DNA from: Nannochloris sp. 'desiccata'
Lineage: Eukaryota > Chlorophyta > Trebouxiophyceae > Chlorellales > Chlorellaceae
Length of the DNA: 64,000 nt
Direction: 5' to 3'
Assembly (NCBI GenBank): GCA_019044685.2
Contig: JAGTXX020000006.1
Location: 1,879,501 to 1,943,500, forward strand
Numbering within the stretch: position 1 is the first letter of the stretch; each line of letters begins with the position of its first letter. Positions 41,618 through 54,800 of the stretch are shown here, one piece after another. Under the pieces are notes generated by a model. It searched no databases. It saw only the letters and a program-made list of their open reading frames with translations, and was not told the origin of the DNA. Made by a program: the position numbers and the translations under genes.

Positions 41618-44600
41618 CTACATAGGCAATCCATACTCGTTCCAATCTTTCATTAGTCTTCTTCCCACATCCAAACCTGCCCTTTGATATGTCTGATCCC
41701 TACCGCCAGTCATCTCCCCATATCTTTTCCAATTAAGTAACAATAAACGAATATCCTGCATCACTTCAGAAGGATTTGCGTACCTGCCACGACCTAAATT
41801 TCTAAGAATTTGACCAAAATCCATGTGGTGCTCGATTATTTGAGAATACCCAGGTTTTGATGAGTCGGAAATCTGGCCGTTAAAAGGAGCGCAAGAAGGC
41901 AAGTTCGTAATTCCACTGAGAACACGGCGAACAGTAGATACCCAGTCTTGTTGATGTTGTGAAGAAGCATCAAATCCACTGGCAGTACCACCGCCAGCAC
42001 CGGCAGGCTGTTGTCTCGCAAGTTGCTGCTGTTGCCGGTGGTGGTGTTGCCGCCGTTGCTGCTGTTGCAGCTGTTGCTGTTTCTGCTGCAAACCTTCAGG
42101 ATCTAAGCCCGAAGAGACCCAGATCTTGTTAAAAGATTCTCTCGCCTTTGCAGCAGCTTTTGCCACAGGATGTTCTAATCCATTGTACAACGCAGCGTTT
42201 TTCCAAATTAATTCCACGTCAGCTTCGACCTCAGCAGGCGTAGCATACTCACCAGATTTCACTTTTTCCAACACAGTTGATAAGTTCATTGGGTTTTGAA
42301 CAATTTGATGGTAATCAGGGGCATCTTCTGCAGATACAGGGTCAACAAACCAAGTAGCTTCAGTAACAAAGTTTATCATTCGGTACAAGACTTTGCGAGC
42401 TGTTTCGTGCCAGTCAGGGACAGCAGGTTGAGAAAAAGGAGAGGGATCCAAAGACTTTGATAAGGAATCTGGACCACCTCCTTCCTTTGCTGGAGCTCCA
42501 CCCAATGTCCGCATTGGTGCTGGCCGCACCGCTGGTGCTGGTGCAGTAGATCTAAAAGCTCTTCCACTACCAGGCGCAGCAGGCGCGATCTTATCAGCAA
42601 TATAAGGCGCAACTGATCTACCACTACTATCAGCAACTTTAGCTGTTTTTCCACCTTGATAGACACCTTCAGCAATCCAATATTGGATGAACGCCTTTTC
42701 ACACGAGGTTGCATCGGCGACAATGTCTGCATTCGCTTTGTTAAATGCTCTGCAATTAGTCCATACCTGGGCTACATCAGCAGCTATTTTACTGGGGTCG
42801 TTATACGCTCCTTGTGAGAGCTTTTCTTGAATTGTACCTATATCCATTGGTTTTTCAATAACTTCATGGTAATCTAAAAAGTCGTCTGGGACAGGTTCAA
42901 GGAAAGGTTCCGCAGCAGGGAGCTTGGCGAGGTGTTTTAGCGCTTTACTAGCACGTAATTGCCAATTATATGCAGGGGATGCACCAGGAGCAGGAGATAA
43001 CGCTGTTAAAGACGCGACAAAACCAGCTTTTTTCCTCGCACTTGCAACCCCACCGGTGATGCCAGAGCCCGTTCTCTTCACAATGCTTCCTCCATCCCCA
43101 CCACCAACAGCACCGCCAGTAGTAGCCGTAGGTTCTCTAGGAGGTCTACGACTCTCCCCAGCAAGCATAGAATCCCATTGTTCAGTGGTCAACGGCATTC
43201 CCTTTGCGCCCCACAATTTCAAAAAACTGCGTTGCATGTCCACTGCAGCAGCAGCAAAGTCGGATCCCTCTCCATTGTACAAAATACAATTATCAACGAT
43301 TAAATTGACCCCGGCAAGCACATCTAATGGGGAACGAAGACGCGGGATAGCAGAATGAAGCGTATCTAAATCCATTGGCTGTTTAACAATTTCAAGGTAA
43401 TCCGGAGCATCTTCCAACGAGACAGGTCTGCAAAAGGGGCCTGCAACTGATAAACGCATTAATTTAACGATGATCTTGTTGACTGCATCACGCCAATTGA
43501 AATTCCTGCCACTGGGGCTTTGAAGAACTGTAGCTGGTGCCGGTGGTGCGACTCCTCTCTGCATGGTAGCAGCAGCAGTGGAACCACCAAGAAACCCGCC
43601 ACCACCACGGACAGCACCAACATCAGACGGAAGTGCAGGCTGCACAGAATCTTCCCTCATTTTCTTTCTCGGACCCTTCATATCTGCTGCAGCTAATATA
43701 GCAGCATCAATCGCAGCTTGGGTAGGTGGTCGGACACGTTTGCCTTGGCACTCGGCGCACCGCAACGGTTTTTCATCTTTGATCGATGTCTCTACTTCTT
43801 CGATTGCTGTGCCAACACACTCGTAGTGGAACCATCGGTGACAAGCATCGCATTCTACTAAAGCACGGCCGAAATCGGGGTATTGGCATACAGGGCAATG
43901 AATAGGTTCAGCTGCAAGGCGGGCTTGTTCTTCTCTTTTACGTTTTTTATACTCCATCCTTGCTGCTTGTCGAGCGGCACTTTCTTCTGCATTCTCCGCT
44001 ACGAGCGAAGCTGCTTGTGCAGAACCACTTGCTCCACTAGCTCCACCGACACTACGCTTTTTTCCGCGGCTCCCACTGCCACTTAAAGGCTCACCACGTT
44101 TCAACTTCTCCAACATTTTTGCCTCACCTGCCTTGTAATCGGCATACTCGTAAAACGGCTTGCGATTTTTCGCAGCAGCATCAGCATCCATTGGAGTAAA
44201 GGTACTAGGTAGAGTTTTACCTTCTCTTCTTGCAGCACGTTCTGCTTTTCTTCGAGCGTTAGCACAGCCAGGGCAGTCCCACTGTTCATCCTCTGCGATT
44301 GCATTGACGTCTTCCTGCCCCATCGCCACACAAGCACCATGGAACCACCTGTTGCACGTGTCACAACAAATCCACAGCGCATCTAATTCAGGAGTATCAC
44401 CCTGTGCAGCAGAGCAAATACCGCAAGCGTCTGCAGCAGCCTGTGCGGCGACTTGTGCTGCTTTGCGTGCTGCGTCCTTGATGGCGCTGTCCATTTGTGA
44501 TCCACGTCGGGCAGCTGCTTGGAGTTCACGAGCTGCCACGTTGGCAGCTTCACGGCGACAGCGTTCTTCGTAAGAACGGATAAACCAGAGTGGGATGTTG

Positions 44601-47600
44601 CGTTCGTGGGTCCAAGCAGGAGGAGGAGGCCCAAGCATGGGGGGTCGAGCAAACACACCGGCACTAAAGAAGGGCATTACGCCTGGTGGAACACCCATCG
44701 CAGGGGCAGACGTGGTAGCCCTTAATGCGGCAGTAGGTACAGCGGGCTTTCTTTCTTCTGTAGTAGCAGCACCAGCAGCAGCAGCATCAGATTCTGTTCT
44801 GTTTGGATCGGCAGTGCTATCACCTCCACCTCCGCCACCAAGGGATTGTTTTCTCCGGAGCTTTGCAGCCATTGCTGCCGGCATTTGAAGAAGTTCAGCT
44901 TCTACTGCTTTTTTAATTGCAGTTTCTACGATTTCATGAACAAGCTTCTCGTCCTCGGACAGTTTTTGCTTTTCTACAGCAGGTTCAGGTGCAGGAACAG
45001 GGGCAGGAGCAAGAGCTACAGGTGCTGGAGCAATGGAAATTTGCATAGCAGGCGCAGCAGGAACCATACCCATAGGTGCAACACCAAACGCAGGGAACCC
45101 AGGAGGAAGAAATTGTCCGGGCATTCCTGCCAGCAGCTGCTGCTGCTGTTGCTGTGGTGCTGCCATCATTGCTGCGACCCCGTCCAAATCCATGGGAACA
45201 GCAGCCTCAGCTTCAGCTTCAGCTCTAGTCCCAGCAATGCCTTGATCGTCCTGATTTATTGAAGGTGTTGGTAATGGTGGGCGAGGTGGCAACGGTGGAA
45301 TACCCCCAGGAACTTGATGCTGTAAGACAGGAGCCCCAAAGCCGGTATTTAGAGACCCTAACCGCCCTGGCGCTGCTGCGGCATTCACAACACCAGCACT
45401 AGCCCCGCCTAAGAACGCAGCAGATAAGCCAGCTAAAGGACCAACAGGAGGACCAACAGGTCGCTGCTGGAATGCAATCTGCTGCTGCTGCTCTTGCGGT
45501 ACGTAAGCTTGCTGAGCTTGCATCAATACCTGAGCTTGACTCATCGCAAACTGCTGTTCGAACAACCCATTCAAATGCTGCTGCCGTTTGTCCAACACGG
45601 CTGCATCTGCAGGAGACATATATCGCATATCAATCAAATACTCGTACTCGGAGGCAGAAGATCCAGATCCAGTACCATCTGTAGCAATAATGGGTCTTTT
45701 GCCGTGGACAGACGCATTGGCAAACGGAGCGTCTGAAGGAAGACCCTTTGGCTTTATAATACCCTCCCAATTAAGGACTGAATCCAACTTTCTAATAGCC
45801 AGCGCCAATTGAGCACACGTTTGGACAGCTTCAATTTCAGCTATCCAAGCCAAACGAGGAGAAAGTAACTTCCATTCTTGTTTCTTATATACGACTCCAG
45901 GGATAGGTTGGCGTCCACCATGCCGAGCGGCTTTTTTAAGAAGATTTAGGGGCAGACGATTCACAGAAGCGAGGTGAGCTGCATGGGATCGACGATCCAT
46001 CTCCCATGCACCTTTAATTACCTTTTCAGATCGAATATCGTACGGATCAGTGAGTCTTTGTTTAATAGACCCAGGACCATCATTACCATCATCTCCCGTA
46101 GCTGCAGTTTGTTGACTACTTGGTCCAGCCCCAGCTGAACCCTGGATATCCATCATGGATGCAGATCGACTAACAATACGAGACCCTGGCTGAGAAGCTG
46201 AGGCATCACTACCTCCACCAAACCAGCTTTGGTCGAAAGCAACCGGCCGTAAAAGAGACTCTAATTGAACTAAACTTTGTGCTAAATCCCGTGCATTGGA
46301 CGCATTACGAACATTGCCAGACCATTGTGCACGAAATTGCATACCACCACCTGGTTCAGTAGCCCAAGGTCCTTCAAGCAACGCCCAGAATTCACGTTCA
46401 ACTTTGCATACATAGGCGATGAGGAAACTCAGCCTGCAATTAAGTTTTAGAAGAAGAAGGACGAAAAATGAAACGAAAACTTAGAATTTATGGTAAAGAT
46501 AATTAGAATCAAAAACCAGAAAAGGTAGGAAATTTTTTCAATCACAGTGGTAATGAATCTAAACGGGGTTATTAATTAACTAGAAAATAAAACAATGGAA
46601 ACTCAAAACTCACTTTGAGGTATCTGGTGAAGCGTTCAACAGATCTTCCGGGGCTCTAAGAATAGGATTCATACATCCTTTACGCAAAGAAGGTTTTAAA
46701 CAGGTATGGCATTTCCCACACCGAAGTGTCGTACGAGCACTAGCCCGTCCTTGCATTTGAAACCACTGGTATCTCGACAAGGGCATCGGCTCTGGTAACT
46801 TAGATACCACCAGTCTACCACAGGTTCCAGTAGGTATCGTAAGCTTACCCTTGACCTTTTTCTTCTTATTTTCTTCTATGGTAGCACGAAGAGCAATAGA
46901 ACTTGCAGTCCAGGCGTTACGGTATTTATTGTTATAACCTTCCGGCCCCGTCGTTGGTGGTGCAGCAGCAGCGGCAGCAGCAGCAGCAGCAGAGCCTTCT
47001 GGTAGTTTATTAACTGGCAGCTTTGGTGGAGGCCCTTGAACAATTTCAAAAGAAGAAGGAAACGGCAATTCATCAGCATCTCTGACTTTACGACTGGTAG
47101 CTAAAGCTTCTGCCGCAGCGGGACCTGTGAAAATTGTCACAGGGGCGGTGGCGCTGAGCTCTTTGATGTGACGACCTTGACTTTGCACAGCAGGTAATTG
47201 AGTGCAAACGACTGCCCCGTTGATGATATGGAGAGGTTGTTTCCATTTGTTACGGGCAGCTATAGGGATACGAACGCCAGAAGTTTCACCACGGCCACCT
47301 AGGATGCATTCAGGGCAATACCAAGGCTCCTCCTGAATTTTCTTCTTCTTATTCTCCCCTTCATTATTATTATTATTATTATTCTTGTCTTGTTTACTCA
47401 CTCTCTCCCCAATACAACGATGATGAAATGCAGCGGGGCACCCGTCGCACACCATCAAACTACCGCCAACTCCGCAAATAACACAGGCCTCTGTATTTGA
47501 ATCAGGAATTGTTTTGCCTGCACGTATTAACTCTGCAACGCGCTCCCTCTCTTTTTCTGGTAGCATCGAGAATAAACCGGCTTCGTCGTCGCCAGGACCA

Positions 47601-49252
47601 CCGACAAATAGGTTTTCCTCTTCTCTGCGGTCGATTTCAGCACGGAAGGTGGTGCAATCAAGTAAATGATCACACAATCGTGAAAGAATAGCTGCTTTTG
47701 TTTCTACAGGGAGGGAATAGTACTCAAATTGCTGTTGATGAACAGCGGGGGCACAGCCGGAAAACATCTGAGCAGCGGTAAGCTCTTGACTTTCTACCGC
47801 CTCGGTTGCCTTTGCAGCAGCAAGTTGCTGGTCCATTTGAGAAATATTAACGGGTTCAAACGCACGAGGACGAGGGCTTTGTTGAGGGTAAGGAAAGGCG
47901 ACCATTACAGCGGGAGCTGATGCAGGGGCCTCCGGAGGTGGAGCAGAAGGTCCTCCTGCTGCTGCCGCCTTTACCGCCGCCACAAGCCCTGATGGAGGTG
48001 GCACACCAATTTCCTCAGTAGCTGCAGGTACAGCTCTATCAATTTCCATTGGCTGAGCTTCATTTGCTACTACCTCTTCACCACCGCGATTCCCGCCCGC
48101 TCCTTGATTCACTCCATCAGCATCAGCACCATCAACAGCAGCAGCAGCAGGAGGTGTTGTAGTTACTGCCCCTTCTTCCTTTATCACCGCTGCGGCCGGT
48201 GTAATTTGCCTTGGTGCTTCTGGAACCGCAATAGCAGCAGCGGGAGCTGTAATTGTCGTCGTCGGCACAATGCCTTCTAATAATCTCTGAGACCATTCAT
48301 ACTTCGCCAAAGGGTCTTCAGTCAATCGCAGCATTTCCCAGACATAACACGGCCATGTTAAATGATCCAGCATACCCAAATCAAGTTTTCTTTCTTCCCG
48401 CTCTTCTTCAACTTCGTCAAAGGCCAGCGCTCGAAGCACGCAGACGTGCAGCTCATCCATCAATGCAGTCGGCTGAGGGGTGCTCATAGCAGCGCAGAAA
48501 TCTTCAAAAGAGAATGGAGATAAACGCAATTGCCAGGAAAAGGAACGGAGCACCGCATACGCTGCGGCGAGCTCACCTATGGCAGCGGTGGGAAGAATCA
48601 ACTGCGGTGGAGGGCTTGGAGCGGCGGCTGCAGCCGGGGGGCCGTCGACAATTTCTTTTCCTTCTTCTTGTTCAGTCGCTGTTTCAGCTGCTGGTTCAGG
48701 TACTGCCTCTGGAGTGGGTTTTATTAATTCTAATACAGTTACTTCAGGAATTAGTGCTTCAGCAGGCTCGTAGATAGTGTCATCGATAATCTCAGGCACG
48801 TGTTCTTCATCAGAGCTTTCCTGACGGCTCCGATCCTCCGCATCAGAAGTATCTTTAAATGAAACAGAGCCGCGCTTACGCAAGCCACCTGATTCTGAGC
48901 CTTTTGGAAGACCAGCTGAACGCGAGAGTCTGCTTCGTTTCTGGCCGCCCTTGCTGCCTGTTGTCGCAGCAGCGGCAGCAGCGGGCGTCTTGTTGCCAGA
49001 GGCGGGGGTTGAAGAAGACCTACCACGGCTTCGAGCAGGGGCTGTCTTGGCACCTGATTGTACTTTATCTTTACTAGTTGCAGGAGGATCAGGTACTGGG
49101 GTGCTACCATGCCGGCCAGTCCGGCGTGGACCGCCACTGGAAGGAGTGGAGCCGGCGGCGCCAGTGGTATTGGCTCCATTGCCAGGGGCAGGAGCAGAGT
49201 GACGGGAACTCCGTCTACCCGGTGCTCCCCCTGGTGATGTGCTTTTACCCAT
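41618..49252 (-). CDS. BPTF/NURF301-like chromatin reader, DDT-WHIM-PHD and four bromodomains
   Basis: Two reading frames are one gene. Exons 46614..49252 and 41618..46433 join in phase 2 through a 180-base GTGAGT..GCAG intron, restoring the family sequence KLSFLIAYVCKVEREFWALL and giving 2484 residues. Order: basic disordered start; DDT domain about 218-285; WHIM-like helices near 289-320 and 515-545; PHD finger 1 at about 590-649 (CVICGVGGSLMVCDGC); a conserved ARDLAQSLVQLESLLRP helix near 927-950; PHD 2 about 1550-1600 (CDTCNRWFHGACV); PHD 3 about 1725-1777 (CDACHRWFHYECV); bromodomains 1-4 in about 1855-2480. The first three bromodomains keep the acetyl-lysine asparagine; the fourth does not. 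In the family, BPTF-type proteins are the large subunit of an ISWI (NURF) remodeller. Four tandem bromodomains are not usual for BPTF. Confidence 0.88.
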
Positions 49253-49463
49253 TTTTTAAGATGGGTAGCAGCAATTCATCCAAGATTATGCTCTATCTGC
49301 AAGGAGACCCAAAAAAGAAGATCAGGATGAGAGAATTTGTAAATTTGTAATTAAACGCAATTTCTTGTTGGTACAATCGCCAAAATGACAATACTTGAAG
49401 GCACCCATTATATTTTAAGCCCAACTCTGCATGCCCTTTTTGAAGAAAACGGCACTTTTGTAG
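49253..49463. other. Promoter-side region of the chromatin reader
   Basis: No supported gene in this part. Short open frames overlap on both strands without protein-like composition. Confidence 0.35.
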
Positions 49464-49684
49464 ATGGCTTCCATCCACTTACAACTTTTACTTGAGAAGC
49501 TCTATTTCTGGCCAACTAGGATAATAAGCAGCGAGTGTAATTATTTACTAGATCAGCTGGTGCCCTGTAAGCAGCCCAAGTGAGTAAACTAACGTGTTGG
49601 ATGATGTTAAAGATGCCTGCAATTTCTCCTTCTCCTTGCAGGGAACGTATAGTGCCTCCTCTATTAGCCTTAGTGGTGCAGTAA
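49464..49684 (+). CDS. Possible 52-residue small protein, two exons
   Basis: An ATG at 49464 opens MASIHLQLLLEKLYFWPT..., ending at a GTGAGT donor (49580). The acceptor at 49640-49641 (TTGCAG) continues the frame as ERIVPPLLALVVQ and stops at 49682-49684. Exons 49464..49579 and 49642..49684 join in phase 2 with a 62-base intron, near the lower limit for this window. It could also be the 5' part of a longer gene reaching the frame at 49870-50048 (TGHYQAAKGFTQFKGSSKGF...), which has its own plausible acceptor at 49893-49894. I do not recognise it. Confidence 0.3.
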
Positions 49685-50104
49685 AAGAATTTAAGTATGC
49701 CCTCTTGCTGTAGCATAGCCAATATAAAGCGAGTGAAGAAATCTAGGAGGCTGTCCCATTCTTACCACCCTTGATCAGTCAAGCTCTGAATTTTTGAGCT
49801 GCTGCTTGAAAATTCAAAAACTGCTTCTTTGCGGCCTCATTTCTTCTTCATTTCTGTACGAGCGGTCATATATAGCACGTACATCTTGTAGAACAGGCCA
49901 TTATCAAGCGGCCAAAGGTTTTACACAATTTAAAGGGTCTTCCAAGGGCTTTAGAAAGACTGTACAAGACGAGGTCAGCCCCGCCGACGACACCAACACT
50001 CGATCCCTTTGCCTGGTGCCCAATTTTCAAACTTTGCCGCCTTCTTAACCTTCACAATCCCCCATACGATGCAAAATACTATTACATTTTGCCTTACAAT
50101 TTAA
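49685..50104. other. Region with an unassigned coding-like frame
   Basis: A frame at 49794-50048 on the plus strand ends DEVSPADDTNTRSLCLVPNFQTLPPS and looks better than random, with an upstream acceptor. It may be a last exon of a gene I could not resolve. It ends about 55 bases from the HAD gene's convergent 3' end. Confidence 0.3.
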
Positions 50105-51431
50105 TCATTTCTTCTTACTAAGCTCCTCAAATTCCTTAATACTAATAACTTGGATGCGATCATTGCGCTCTGCCCTCTCCCGCTCTGCCTTGGTGTTGTA
50201 CCCCCAATCAACAAGATATAATTTCCAATGAGAAAACTGCTCTAACTTAGCCACCTGGATTCGTGATGAAGAGTTGGAAGAAGGTTGGGATACATTGAAG
50301 AAGAAAAAAACGCCGTTAAAGTCCAAATAAAAGAGAAGAAACAATACAAAATCTTGATGGAAATTCGTTTGATTTTCAGTCACCTCGCCGATGAAAAAAA
50401 AAGTTAAAAACTACGGGGAACATCCTGTTCAATTAAGGTGCTTACCTTTTCAAGGGTTGACATTTTATCTTCTACAAAATGAAAACTCCCCGCTTGAGGA
50501 TGTTTCGCCTCTAAATTTTCCAGCACTTCAGATTTTGGCCGTCCAGAGACAGTCTGTGAAAATATTCTGTCCATTGGAAAATCGATTCCCGCCATATTTT
50601 TTAATATAGTTTCAGTAAACCTGGCCTGTTTAGTAGTGACAATGTACACTTCATGATCATGCATGAGAGATTTCATACAGTCTGCTACCCCAGGATAGAT
50701 TCTATTAGGTGCGAGCCACCCATCTAGGTCGGCAGCCATCCATTCATCACGGGTGCTCCCAAATAATTGCACAAGCTGCACACGAGAGAATTAACACAGG
50801 GTTATAGCTCAATTTCATTTTGGTTTTGTATTCACAGAGGAGCTTCTTAATGACTCAATGTTATCAGCATGAGGTAAGATAGTACAAATGCAAGCTCATG
50901 TAGCTATATAGCTACAAGATCTCTTACTTCTTACCTCATTTCTATCTAAATTCCAAGTTTTCATGTATTCTGGTAGAAGGCTGTGCCAGTTGTTGAGCAT
51001 CTCTTCTACTGTAACGCCTTCCAATAAACACCTGATTTGTACTATATTCTCATACCTATATTTTAGAAACAGATTGACGCATGGTGAGCACATACGATTT
51101 TACTAAAGGGGCAAAAAGAACAAAGAAAGAAGAAGTTGATAAATTAGTTCCTACCCTGTTTCAACAACCGGTCGCACTGCCCTCATATCTTCAACGAGCT
51201 GGTCCTTGCGAGATATGGCATCTGCAGCGCTAAATCGTTCGGGCCATACAGTAGAAGCGGCCTGTAAGGAGAGGCAGCAAAGTGAGGAAAAATGGAGAGA
51301 AAAGCAAGCAAGCGAGCGGCGACAAAGAATCTTTTCCTTACCTTCCAAGCTGATAAAGAAGACTCTCCACAGGAATCGCAAGCCACTCCATCGAAATCAA
51401 GTGCCCATAATTCAGATGAATCGGATGCCAT
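50105..51431 (-). CDS. HAD-superfamily hydrolase, plant-type (five exons)
   Basis: Exons 51342..51431, 51155..51261, 50935..51055, 50446..50775 and 50105..50254 give 265 residues with consistent phases. The N-terminal motif I is DFDGVACDS with the two catalytic aspartates (12 and 14). Motif II is the threonine in VTTKQ, motif III the lysine in GRPKSEV, and motif IV the acidic pair in HFVEDKMSTL. The blocks CGESSLSAWK, VRPVVETGYEN, EEMLNNWHSLLP, NRIYPGV and LYLVDWGYNT are typical of a small haloacid-dehalogenase family known in plants and cyanobacteria whose substrate is not established. A soluble protein; no transit peptide is seen with this start. It diverges from the glutathione-degradation gene. 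Confidence 0.88.
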
Positions 51432-51803
51432 TGCTCTATTTGTCCTAGCTCTGCGTGGTAGAGACAGGATGCGATCACTGGCTGTTCGAGTGGATTGGCC
51501 AGCAAAGTGAGCGATGGTGGCGGGACGGTGCCCGCACGTTTGGATCGTTAACACACCCATTTCATTTAACGTGCTTTTATGTCGATCGGTGGCGTAAATT
51601 GCCCTCATTTTGCACATCAAGCTGGATTCTCCCTTTCTTTGACTTCTGCGTGCACTTGGGGTGTTTTGAGCTAAAGAGGGCTTCACCCTCGAATATTCTC
51701 AATTGAAAGACACTTTCCAAATATTTGTGAACGACCAGAGATGAGAGCGTGATAATGCAGCAAGTTTTATTGGAGCATGCTTTGGAATACTGAAAATTGA
51801 GAA
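51432..51803. other. Divergent intergenic region, HAD/Dug3-Dug2 fusion
   Basis: 372 bases between two outward-reading starts. No coding or repeat features beyond short random frames. It presumably holds both promoters. Confidence 0.45.
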
Positions 51804-54800
51804 ATGTGTCGTCTGGCCCTTTATTTGGGTCCCCCCATCCTTATTTCCGAGTTTGTATTGAAACCATCTAGATCCATCATTAAGGTAATAGCATAATGCA
51901 GTATTCATTTTCGAAATCTTCGATTTAAAAAAACCCAGCTGCTTTTTAAACCATTTGCCCTCCATTTTTTTTTTAATTTACAGCAAAGCTATGATGCGAG
52001 AGAACGGCTTAGCGATCATACACTGCCATTCCATCTTGGGTACGGAAATCTAAACGGAGATGGCTCAGGCATTGGTTGGTTTGCAAACAATACTTGCGGA
52101 ACTCTTAAAGACACAACGCCCTGCACTTTCACCTCTGTCACGCCGGCTTGGAACAATGATAACCTTAATCGCCTCGCTGCAAAGCTTGAAAGTGGTCTCA
52201 TCTTTGCCCACGTACGAGCAGCCTACCCAGGAATGCCTGTTTCTGAACAAAACTGCCACCCGTTTGCTCACGGCAATTATTTATTCATGCACAATGGAGT
52301 AATTGCTGGCTTTTTAGAAATCCGTAGAAAACTACTCTCAGAACTATGTGATGAAGCATATAATGCAATTCAAAGCTTCCATTCAGATTCAGCTGTCTCG
52401 TTTGCTGTCTTTTTGCATCACCTACCTAGCATGACAGAACGGCAACCACCAGAGGCCATCTTAAGAGCCACACAGGGAGCTATCGCCATGATCTCTAGAA
52501 TTCAACAAGATCATGGGATCACAGACACTAGTTTACTTAATTTTGTCGTCTCAGATGGCCAAACGACAGTAGCAACTCGCTATGTTAGCAACAATAGTCA
52601 ACCGGCCTCGCTGTATTTCGCAGAAGGAAGCGCCTATGAGCGTGTAGAACCCTCAGAAAATGACAATCCTGAAATGGTTCGGGCTACCGCTGCAGTTGCT
52701 GCTGCGCTGGTTCATGGTGGAGGTGGTGAGACGGGGGCTGCCGGGTCTCGCAGTGCTGCAGTCCTTGGGGAAGCAGATTATCATTTAACGTATGGTGGCA
52801 CTGATGCTCGAGTGTGTTTGATTGCATCTGAACCTGTCACTGCAAGAGCTTCCGATTGGGTAGAAGTCCCTCGAAACACTGCTCTAGTCGTTTGCCGTGA
52901 AAAAGACGGGCTCCTAACGGTGATTCAATCCCCTCTGACAGCAGCAGGAGAGCACCCACGACATGCTGAGGTCTATAGATGCTTAGAAGCTGTTCTTGGA
53001 GCTGCTGGAATTACTGGCGCAGGAAGTAAAAGCCAATTGCGTTTATCTGCAGCGGCCCATATGGCATCAGCAGCAGTGATGGCTGCCGCAGGAGGCGGCA
53101 TTGGTAATGGTCGACACGTTCTTTCCTCTCGCGCTGGTGGTCATTATGGTGGTCCTGGCGAGAGTGAAGATGGACTTCTAGATACCCCTCGGGTAGATAC
53201 AGTTACATTTTCCAAGCTCAGTAGAGGGCTCAGCACTCAAAGTTTAGATTGCTTAGATAGTTTTGGGGTTGATGGGAATGGCCAAGATTCAGAGCATTTA
53301 TTAACTGGCCATCGCGGTGCTGTCATGGCATTATGTACCCACGGTGATTTGCTATTCTCTGGATCAACTGATTCAAACATTAAAGTATGGTGTTTAAAAG
53401 ACTGCAAATATCTCACGACCCTAGTCGGACATAGAGACCCTCTCCGATGCTTGACGATCTCCGGAAGCACGTTAATCAGCGCTGGTGCTAAAACTGTACG
53501 CGTGTGGAGCTTAGCTGATTTCTCATGCCTTGCAGTACTCGCTGCGAGTGATATTCGTGGCTCCATAAAGGCTCTGGCGGTGACCGGGGACGGTGAAATG
53601 TATGTGGGGGGCCAAGATTGCCACGTGAAGCTTTTCCCACCTGAAGCTGCTTGTGACGTTCAAGCAGACTCACCACGGTGTATGATGGAATGTGATACAG
53701 TGCGCACATGCACTGGAGTCGCAACTGAAGCGCAATTAGTCAGTAAAAGTGACAATGGGCACTGCTCTTCAATCACTTGCTTGGCGCTGTTTGGAAAATA
53801 TCTTTGCAGTGGTAGCAGTGATAGTACAGTACGAGTCTGGGATGCATCGACACTCGAATTTGTGAAAGTATTACGTGGGCATCGTGGCAGTGTCCTTGCC
53901 CTGCATGCTGTGCCTGGTTTGCTGTTATCTGGAGGGCGGGACCAGCTGGTACGCGTCTGGGACGCAGACACATTGGTATGTCGAAGGACACTAGGGGGTC
54001 ACTCTGACGATATTCTACATATTTCTTCCTTTGAAATACCGTCTACGTCTACATTTGGATCAACTATGGATCAAATTCCTTCTATTGAGATGCCTTATAT
54101 CACGCCATCGAACCCCCAAGCTGCTGCACTTGGGGTAGACTCTAGTGCTCAGACGCATGCCTTGGCAGCGTTGCTAGAGCCTACAAGTCCCCGTTTTTCC
54201 GGGAAATTGACTTTATTTGCGACTTCTTCCGCTGATGGGACAGTTAAAGTATGGAGTGTCAAGGATCTCTCCTGTCTGCATACCTTCACAACCAGGGGAG
54301 GTGGCGGTGGCAGTTCTCCTGGACCATCTCGTTTCAACGTGCCTGCAGCGATTATGTCGTGTGCTTTGACTACTGGGTACGCTACAGCTGGTCTTATGAA
54401 CGGCAATATTACAATGTTCCCAGTAGAAGAAGTCTATGCAGAAGCAGAGTGTATATGGAAGCAAAAACAAGCACAACAGCACCCCGGGCAGCAGTTGGTG
54501 GCGGCACCGAACGCAGCTGCCGTTGCAGCAGCGACAGGTCCAGCTCTTAAACGTATTCGAATATGTAAAAGTGACGCAGAAGAAGCTGATGGTGATGCAC
54601 CAGGTACAGCAGCAACTGTTGGCAGGCTGGAGCGGGAACTGGAAAAAGCTCTCCGCCTTTTTATTAAGATTAAAACCGTCTCTTCAGACCCTAGCCTTTC
54701 TCAAGACTGTTTCCGTGGGGCTAAATTTTTACTTCGTCTGCTAGAATCAATGGGAGCTGAAGTAAAACTCTCCCAACCTGTAGAAGGTAAAAACCCTGTA

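Noticed and set aside
46609..46610. Reading the DDT-PHD and the PHD-bromodomain frames as two adjacent genes
   Set aside because: A GTGAGT donor before the first frame's stop and a GCAG acceptor upstream of the second join in phase 2 and restore a continuous conserved sequence.
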